From the NCBI GenBank assembly GCA_041287365.1, contig JBEULL010000033.1, positions 124,001 to 188,000 on the forward strand: a DNA stretch of 64,000 bases. Direction: 5' to 3'. A program made the position numbers and the translations under genes. The notes under the pieces were generated by a model, which was given only the letters and a program-made list of their open reading frames with translations, made no database searches and was not told where the DNA came from. Of the stretch, positions 59,124 to 64,000 are shown one piece after another. The first letter of the stretch is position 1; each line of letters starts with the position of its first letter. The stretch comes from JAQVIJ01 sp041287365 (GTDB lineage: Bacteria > Desulfobacterota > Dissulfuribacteria > Dissulfuribacterales > DYLC01).

Positions 59124-62100
59124 TCACTCAATCAGTTCCATATCCATGCACAGCCCCTGTAGTTCCTTGACCAATACATTGAAGGATTCAGGAAGCCCTG
59201 CCTCCAGCAGATTGTTCCCCTTGACGATCTTTTCATACATCTTGGAACGTCCGTTGACATCGTCGGACTTCACGGTCAGAAACTCCTGAAGGGCATGGGC
59301 GGCACCGTATGCCTCAAGGGCCCAGACCTCCATCTCACCCAGACGCTGACCACCGAATTGGGCCTTACCGCCCAACGGCTGCTGAGTGACAAGGGAATAG
59401 GGGCCTATGGAACGGGCATGTATCTTCTCATCCACAAGGTGATGCAGCTTAAGCATGTACATGACTCCAACGGTTACAGGTTCGGCAAACGGCTCACCGG
59501 TCATACCGTTATAAAGCGTCATCTGGCCGGTCCTGGGTTGCCCCGTAGAGGTAAGCAGTTCGTGTATATCCTCTTCCGTTGCGCCGTCAAACACAGGCGT
59601 AGCCACAGGAATGCCGTTTTCAAAACGCATACACAGTCGAGAAAGCTCTTCATCGGAAAGATCGGAAAGTACGCTCTCCAGTTCCTCACCCGCGAAAAAC
59701 TCCTTCAATCTGGTGCGCACAACGTCGATCTTATATTTTCTGGCCAACTCCATGAGCTGTTTACCCAGATTGCGAGTGGCCCACCCCAAATGCACCTCCA
59801 GTATCTGACCTGCATTCATACGGGACGGAACACCAAGCGGATTGAGAATAATATCTACCGGTGTACCATCTGCAAAATAAGGCATATCTTCCACTGGCAC
59901 GATCTTGGATACCACACCTTTGTTGCCGTGTCTTCCGGCCATCTTGTCACCGACCTGCAACTTACGTTTCATGGCCACATACACCTTAACCATTTTTATG
60001 ACACCCGGAGGCAGCTCATCCCCCTTTTTCAATCTCTCTATACGACCTTCAAAGAACTGGCGAATGCGCTCATCCTCCTGTTCATACCAGGCCAGGACCT
60101 CGGCGACAGACATGTCCAGACGCTTCTGACCCTCCAGAATGAGGTCGTGCAAACGGTAAAGAGGGATATCGGCCAAGGACGCGCTGGATATCTCCTTTCC
60201 TGCCTCAAGAAGCAGGCGACCCTTGCTGTCCTTGATGGATACAGCGGGCTTTTTGCCTGTCAGAATACGGGCGAGTCTCTCTCGAGCGACTCGCTGAATA
60301 ATGGCCAGCTCGTCTGCCTGATCCTTCTGTATGCGGGCGATCTCCATGTCCTCGTTACTCTGGGCCCTGATATCCTTCTCGACGCCCTTTCTACTAAAAA
60401 CCTTGGCATCTATCACTACACCCTCGATGCCAGGCGGCACGCGCAGTGAAGTGTCTTTGAAATTACCCGCCTTTTCACCAAAGATGGCCCTGAGCAGCTT
60501 TTCTTCCGCTGAAAGCATGGTCTCACCTTTGGGCGTTACCTTACCTACCAGGATATCACCGGGCTTGACCTCGGCACCCAAGCAGATTATGCCGCTTTCA
60601 TCCAGATTTTTAAGGGCCTCCTCACCGACATTTGGAATATCACGAGTGATTTCTTCTCTGCCCAACTTGGTATCCCGAGCCTCGACCTCAAACTCTTCTA
60701 TGTGAACGGAGGTATAGATATCCTCTTTGACTATCCTTTCATTGATGATGATGGCATCCTCGAAGTTGTAGCCGCGCCATGGCATGAAGGCCACCACCAC
60801 ATTGCGACCCAACGCCAATTCACCGTTAGCAGTGGCAGGACCATCCACCAGCACCTGACCTTTTTTGATCCTTTGCCCCGCATAGACCAGCGGCTTCTGG
60901 TTCAGCGTGGTGGTCTGATTGGATTTCTGAAACTTCTTGAGTTTGTGTATATCCACCTGCAATCTGGAGGTGCGGCTCGATGCATCCAGTTCCAGGCCCT
61001 CCTGGGGATTTTCTTCATACACCACCACTAAACGAGTAGCGTCCACATCCTCCACCCAGCCGTCCGCCTTTGCAACTATGGTGGCGCCGGAATCCCTGGC
61101 TACATGCAGCTCCATGCCTGTACCCACCAGCGGCGCCTCGGAAACGAGCAGCGGCACCGCCTGCCTCTGCATATTTGAACCCATGAGGGCGCGGTTGGCA
61201 TCGTCATGCTCCAAAAACGGAATCAAAGAGGACGCAACACTGACCAGCTGATTGGTGGCTACGTCCATAGCAGTCAATTCATCGGCCGACACCAACATGA
61301 AGTCACCCTTTGCCCTGGCACCTACCCGCTCTGGAATGATACGATTCCGGTCATCCACAGGCACAGTGGCGGGCGCTATGACCTCCTGCTGGTCCTCGGA
61401 TGCCGTCATATAGATGACCCCCGGCTGGACATGCCTGTTTACGATCTTTCTGTAAGGCGTCTCAATGAATCCGTAATCATTGACTCGTGCAAAGGCGCTC
61501 AGAGAGACTATGAGACCGATATTGGGGCCTTCTGGAGTCTCAATGGGGCAGATACGGCCATAATGTGTAGCATGAACATCCCTCACCTCAAAACCAGCCC
61601 TTTCACGGGAAAGACCTCCAGGCCCAAGGGCGGAAAGCCGGCGCTTGTGGGTTACTTCAGCAAGAGGATTGGTCTGATCCATGAACTGGGAAAGCTGGCT
61701 CGATCCGAAAAATTCCTTCAAAACCGATGTCACTGGCTTTGGATTTACCAGATCGTTGGGCATGAGGGCATCGATATCCTGAAGGCCCATCCGTTCCTTT
61801 ATCGCCCTTTCCATGCGCACCAATCCGATGCGATACTGATTTTCCACCAATTCACCCACAGAACGCACACGTCTGTTGCCAAGATGATCTATATCGTCCA
61901 CAACCCCTTTTTCATCCTTGATCCTCACAAGTTCCTTTATGGTACCGATTATATCCTCTGGAGAAAGGACTCTCTGGGATAATGGTGCGGAAAGTTTGAG
62001 ACGCTGGTTGATTTTATACCTTCCAACCTCCGAGAGGTCGTATGTCTCAGGGCTGAAAAACAGGGAATTGAAGAACTTTTCGGCCACATCTACGATCAAC

Positions 62101-63236
62101 GGGCTTGACGGTCTAAGACGTCTGTATATCTCCAACAATGCATCATTTCTGTCTTTGGTCTTATCCATAAACAGCGTGTCTCTTATGGATGAACTGACAT
62201 TTAGGCCGTCCATGAACAATACCTTCAATTCATGGACATTATGCAGCAGAAAACCGTCGAGGTGCTCCGCCTTGATGGTGTCATTGGAGTGCAACAAGAC
62301 CTCACCGGACACAGGATCAACCACGTCATAGCAGACCACCTTGCCCACGAGCTCATCCCGTTCCACCGGAATACGTGCTATACCGCTCTCTTCCAGCTTA
62401 CGCAGCACGCTTTTGGAAAATTTGGCGCCTTTTTTGACCAGGATATCACCTGTCTGGGGATTCGATATATCCCGAGTAGCCTTTTGCCCCAGCATCGTCT
62501 TTGAATTGACCCTGCGGTATACCAATCCATCTTCCAATTGATATATATCCAGGTCATAAAAGCTTCCGAGAATATCCTCGACACCTATGGCCTTCAAAAG
62601 CAATGTAGCAAGAAACTTGCGTTTACGATCGATTTTTACATACAAAATATCTTTTATGTCAAATTCGAAATCGATCCATGAACCTCTTACAGGGATGATA
62701 CGGGCGGAATAAAGCAGCTTTCCGCTTGCATGGCTCTTCCCCCCGTCATGATCGAAAAAAACACCAGGAGATCTCTGAAGCTGACTGACCACAACACGCT
62801 CGGTGCCATTGATCACAAATGTACCGGTACTGGTCATGAGTGGAATGGTACCGAAATAAACCTCTTGTTCCTTGATATCTCTCAGGATCTGCGAACCACT
62901 CTCTTTGTCAATATCATAACTGGACAGCCTGACACCTATCTTCACAGGAGCTTCATAGGTCGCTCCACGCGATATACATTCATCGATAGAATATTTGGGT
63001 TCGCCGATCTCATAATCCACAAATTCCAGCGAAAAGGTGCCAGTGTAATCACGAATTGGAAACACACTCTTAAAGGCATCTTCCAAGCCGGAATGGTGTA
63101 TTCCATCGGCAGTCTTCTCACCATACAAAAATTTAGCAAATGAAAGTGTCTGCAGTTGAATGAGGTTAGGATACTCAATATTTTTTTTGACAGAGCCGAA
63201 ACTTTTCCTGAAAACGAATGTCTGGTTATGCTCCAT
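59124..63236 (-). CDS. rpoB: RNA polymerase beta subunit
   Basis: The beta subunit of RNA polymerase, 1370 residues. The rifampicin pocket reads GSSQLSQFMDQTNPLAEVTH then KRRLSALGPGG near residues 525-560, with Asp, His and Ser at the classic resistance positions, so it looks wild type. Other landmarks are CPIETPEGPNIGL near 580, EDAIIINERIVKEDIY near 825, GRHGNKGVVSKIVP near 1095, and the C-terminal GGKAQFGGQRLGEMEVWALEA. An AAGGGG site lies about 10 bases before the ATG. A 331-base spacer with a strong hairpin separates it from rplL. Confidence 0.98.
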   Translation of the reverse strand: MEHNQTFVFRKSFGSVKKNIEYPNLIQLQTLSFAKFLYGEKTADGIHHSGLEDAFKSVFPIRDYTGTFSLEFVDYEIGEPKYSIDECISRGATYEAPVKIGVRLSSYDIDKESGSQILRDIKEQEVYFGTIPLMTSTGTFVINGTERVVVSQLQRSPGVFFDHDGGKSHASGKLLYSARIIPVRGSWIDFEFDIKDILYVKIDRKRKFLATLLLKAIGVEDILGSFYDLDIYQLEDGLVYRRVNSKTMLGQKATRDISNPQTGDILVKKGAKFSKSVLRKLEESGIARIPVERDELVGKVVCYDVVDPVSGEVLLHSNDTIKAEHLDGFLLHNVHELKVLFMDGLNVSSSIRDTLFMDKTKDRNDALLEIYRRLRPSSPLIVDVAEKFFNSLFFSPETYDLSEVGRYKINQRLKLSAPLSQRVLSPEDIIGTIKELVRIKDEKGVVDDIDHLGNRRVRSVGELVENQYRIGLVRMERAIKERMGLQDIDALMPNDLVNPKPVTSVLKEFFGSSQLSQFMDQTNPLAEVTHKRRLSALGPGGLSRERAGFEVRDVHATHYGRICPIETPEGPNIGLIVSLSAFARVNDYGFIETPYRKIVNRHVQPGVIYMTASEDQQEVIAPATVPVDDRNRIIPERVGARAKGDFMLVSADELTAMDVATNQLVSVASSLIPFLEHDDANRALMGSNMQRQAVPLLVSEAPLVGTGMELHVARDSGATIVAKADGWVEDVDATRLVVVYEENPQEGLELDASSRTSRLQVDIHKLKKFQKSNQTTTLNQKPLVYAGQRIKKGQVLVDGPATANGELALGRNVVVAFMPWRGYNFEDAIIINERIVKEDIYTSVHIEEFEVEARDTKLGREEITRDIPNVGEEALKNLDESGIICLGAEVKPGDILVGKVTPKGETMLSAEEKLLRAIFGEKAGNFKDTSLRVPPGIEGVVIDAKVFSRKGVEKDIRAQSNEDMEIARIQKDQADELAIIQRVARERLARILTGKKPAVSIKDSKGRLLLEAGKEISSASLADIPLYRLHDLILEGQKRLDMSVAEVLAWYEQEDERIRQFFEGRIERLKKGDELPPGVIKMVKVYVAMKRKLQVGDKMAGRHGNKGVVSKIVPVEDMPYFADGTPVDIILNPLGVPSRMNAGQILEVHLGWATRNLGKQLMELARKYKIDVVRTRLKEFFAGEELESVLSDLSDEELSRLCMRFENGIPVATPVFDGATEEDIHELLTSTGQPRTGQMTLYNGMTGEPFAEPVTVGVMYMLKLHHLVDEKIHARSIGPYSLVTQQPLGGKAQFGGQRLGEMEVWALEAYGAAHALQEFLTVKSDDVNGRSKMYEKIVKGNNLLEAGLPESFNVLVKELQGLCMDMELIE

Positions 63237-63447
63237 ATTTTTGTCGCCCCTTACGGCTATTTTGAATGGCTTATATAACAGGCAAAAGATAACGCAGGCA
63301 AATCACCTGCAAATTATATGAGATACCGATATATTGAACCCAAATCACCAATTTTTACACTCCAAGCGTGACGAACCACACCATTCAGTGAATCATGAAA
63401 ACCGATACTGAACATATACTGTATATTATTGGTACTTGGTAATTGAT

Positions 63448-63505
63448 TACATGCAAAAAACAACAAAAAGAAGATGTTGGGAATGGTATATCCTTCCCAA
63501 CATCT
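63448..63505 (-). terminator. Attenuator-like terminator between rplL and rpoB
   Basis: AGATGTTGGGAA (63472-63483) and TTCCCAACATCT (63494-63505) form a perfect 12-bp stem with a 10-base loop. On the minus strand it is followed by TCTTTTTGTTGTTTTTTG. It lies 63 bases after the rplL stop and about 210 bases before rpoB. Partial termination here would give more ribosomal stalk protein than polymerase, as known for the E. coli rplL-rpoB attenuator. The rest of the spacer holds no gene; rpoB may also have its own promoter there. Confidence 0.85.
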
Positions 63506-63567
63506 CAAACCGCTTACTCGTTATATACGATGTAATATATCTACAGAAAAACAATATCAAAACACAA

Positions 63568-63951
63568 CTATTTGATTTCGACTTTGGCGCCGGCCTTCTC
63601 GACGATTTCCTTGATCTTGGCGGCCTCTTCCTTGGAAACGCCTTCCTTTATAGGCTTCGGAGCGCCTTCAACCAAATCCTTGGCCTCTTTCAGACCAAGA
63701 CCTGTTACAGCACGAATCTCTTTGATGACGTTTATCTTCTGGCTGCCTACATCCGCCAAAATGACCGTAAACTCTGTCTGCTCTTCAGCTGGAGCAGCTG
63801 CCTCTGCAGGACCTGCCGCTACAGCCGCCACTGCCATAGGGGCAGCGGCGCTGACGCCAAATTTCTCCTCAAGCTCCTTGACGAGCTCGGACAGTTCAAG
63901 GACGGTCATGTTGGATATGAATTCTATAACATCTGCTTTAGTGATGGACAT
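63568..63951 (-). CDS. rplL: 50S ribosomal protein L7/L12
   Basis: The ribosomal stalk protein that recruits translation GTPases. The 127-residue protein has the N-terminal dimerisation helices (ADVIEFISNMTVLELSELVK), an Ala/Pro/Glu-rich hinge at about 38-55, and the C-terminal domain (EFTVILADVGSQKINVIKEI, GLGLKEAKDLVEGAPKPIKE, AKIKEIVEKAGAKVEIK). GGAGG precedes the ATG. rplJ should lie just outside the right edge. A strong hairpin follows before rpoB. Confidence 0.98.
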   Translation of the reverse strand: MSITKADVIEFISNMTVLELSELVKELEEKFGVSAAAPMAVAAVAAGPAEAAAPAEEQTEFTVILADVGSQKINVIKEIRAVTGLGLKEAKDLVEGAPKPIKEGVSKEEAAKIKEIVEKAGAKVEIK

Positions 63952-64000
63952 CTGAAAATTTCCTCCTGATAGATTATATATATTGAATTAAACAGAATAA

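Noticed and set aside
59295..60449. A 384-codon plus-strand frame inside rpoB, and a similar one at 54938-56035 in rpoC
   Set aside because: Both are shadows of essential conserved genes with no recognisable protein features.

Overview
The window reads as chromosomal DNA of a Gram-negative, motile bacterium of roughly even base composition. Arabinose-5-phosphate isomerase (KDO/LPS supply), a complete mur/fts cluster with a DAP-type MurE motif, a full chemotaxis operon, a B12-dependent ribonucleotide reductase, a NapH/NosR-like iron-sulfur membrane protein behind an FNR/HcpR-like palindrome, and a cohesin/dockerin gene pair together suggest an anaerobe of the Desulfobacterota (former Deltaproteobacteria). 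That placement is inference; there is no rRNA gene in the window.

Layout. (1) 1-7627, minus strand: a tight operon, read right to left, of a zinc-ribbon protein, inositol-3-phosphate synthase, carA, carB, purF and kdsD (cut by the window edge). (2) 7943-9302: a polytopic ferredoxin-type protein with a CRP/FNR-type operator upstream, then a 140-bp imperfect palindromic repeat. (3) 9303-17653, plus strand: cheY-cheB-cheR-cheA-cheW, a DnaJ-like gene and a chemoreceptor, mostly overlapping, closed by a clear terminator. (4) 17876-25365, minus strand: accessory genes. These are a coiled-coil protein built on 13 tandem 21-bp repeats, a secreted PKD/cohesin-like/dockerin protein beside a secreted cohesin-like protein, a TPM-domain/LemA pair, and acylphosphatase. 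(5) 25502-33363: nrdJ with paired NrdR boxes, divergent cysS with a TTG start, a small zinc-finger gene, pepF, and a two-gene membrane protein/histidine kinase operon. (6) 33450-48900, minus strand: the division and cell wall (dcw) cluster, mraZ-rsmH-ftsL-ftsI-murEF-mraY-murD-murG-murC-murB-ftsQ-ftsA-ftsZ, from one promoter overlapped by MraZ operator repeats; mltG and uvrB lie upstream. (7) 52451-54108, plus strand: gltX and a small lysine-rich gene. (8) 54200-63951, minus strand: rplL-rpoB-rpoC-methyltransferase, with a strong hairpin between rplL and rpoB.

The most striking observation is in the dcw cluster. The FtsI-type protein has kept its reading frame, membrane anchor and overall fold signature but has lost all three transpeptidase motifs (SxxK, SxN, KTG). 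In addition ftsW, its usual glycosyltransferase partner, is missing from its normal place between murD and murG, where the two neighbours overlap by 8 bases. MurE and MurF are fused into one 988-residue protein. Together these suggest that septal peptidoglycan synthesis in this organism relies on an enzyme pair encoded elsewhere, with a scaffold-only FtsI retained in the division operon.

Other points: a hybrid CheA with two CheW-like domains, no recognisable P2 domain and a C-terminal receiver; a DnaJ homologue translationally coupled to cheW; and several families of dispersed intergenic repeats.
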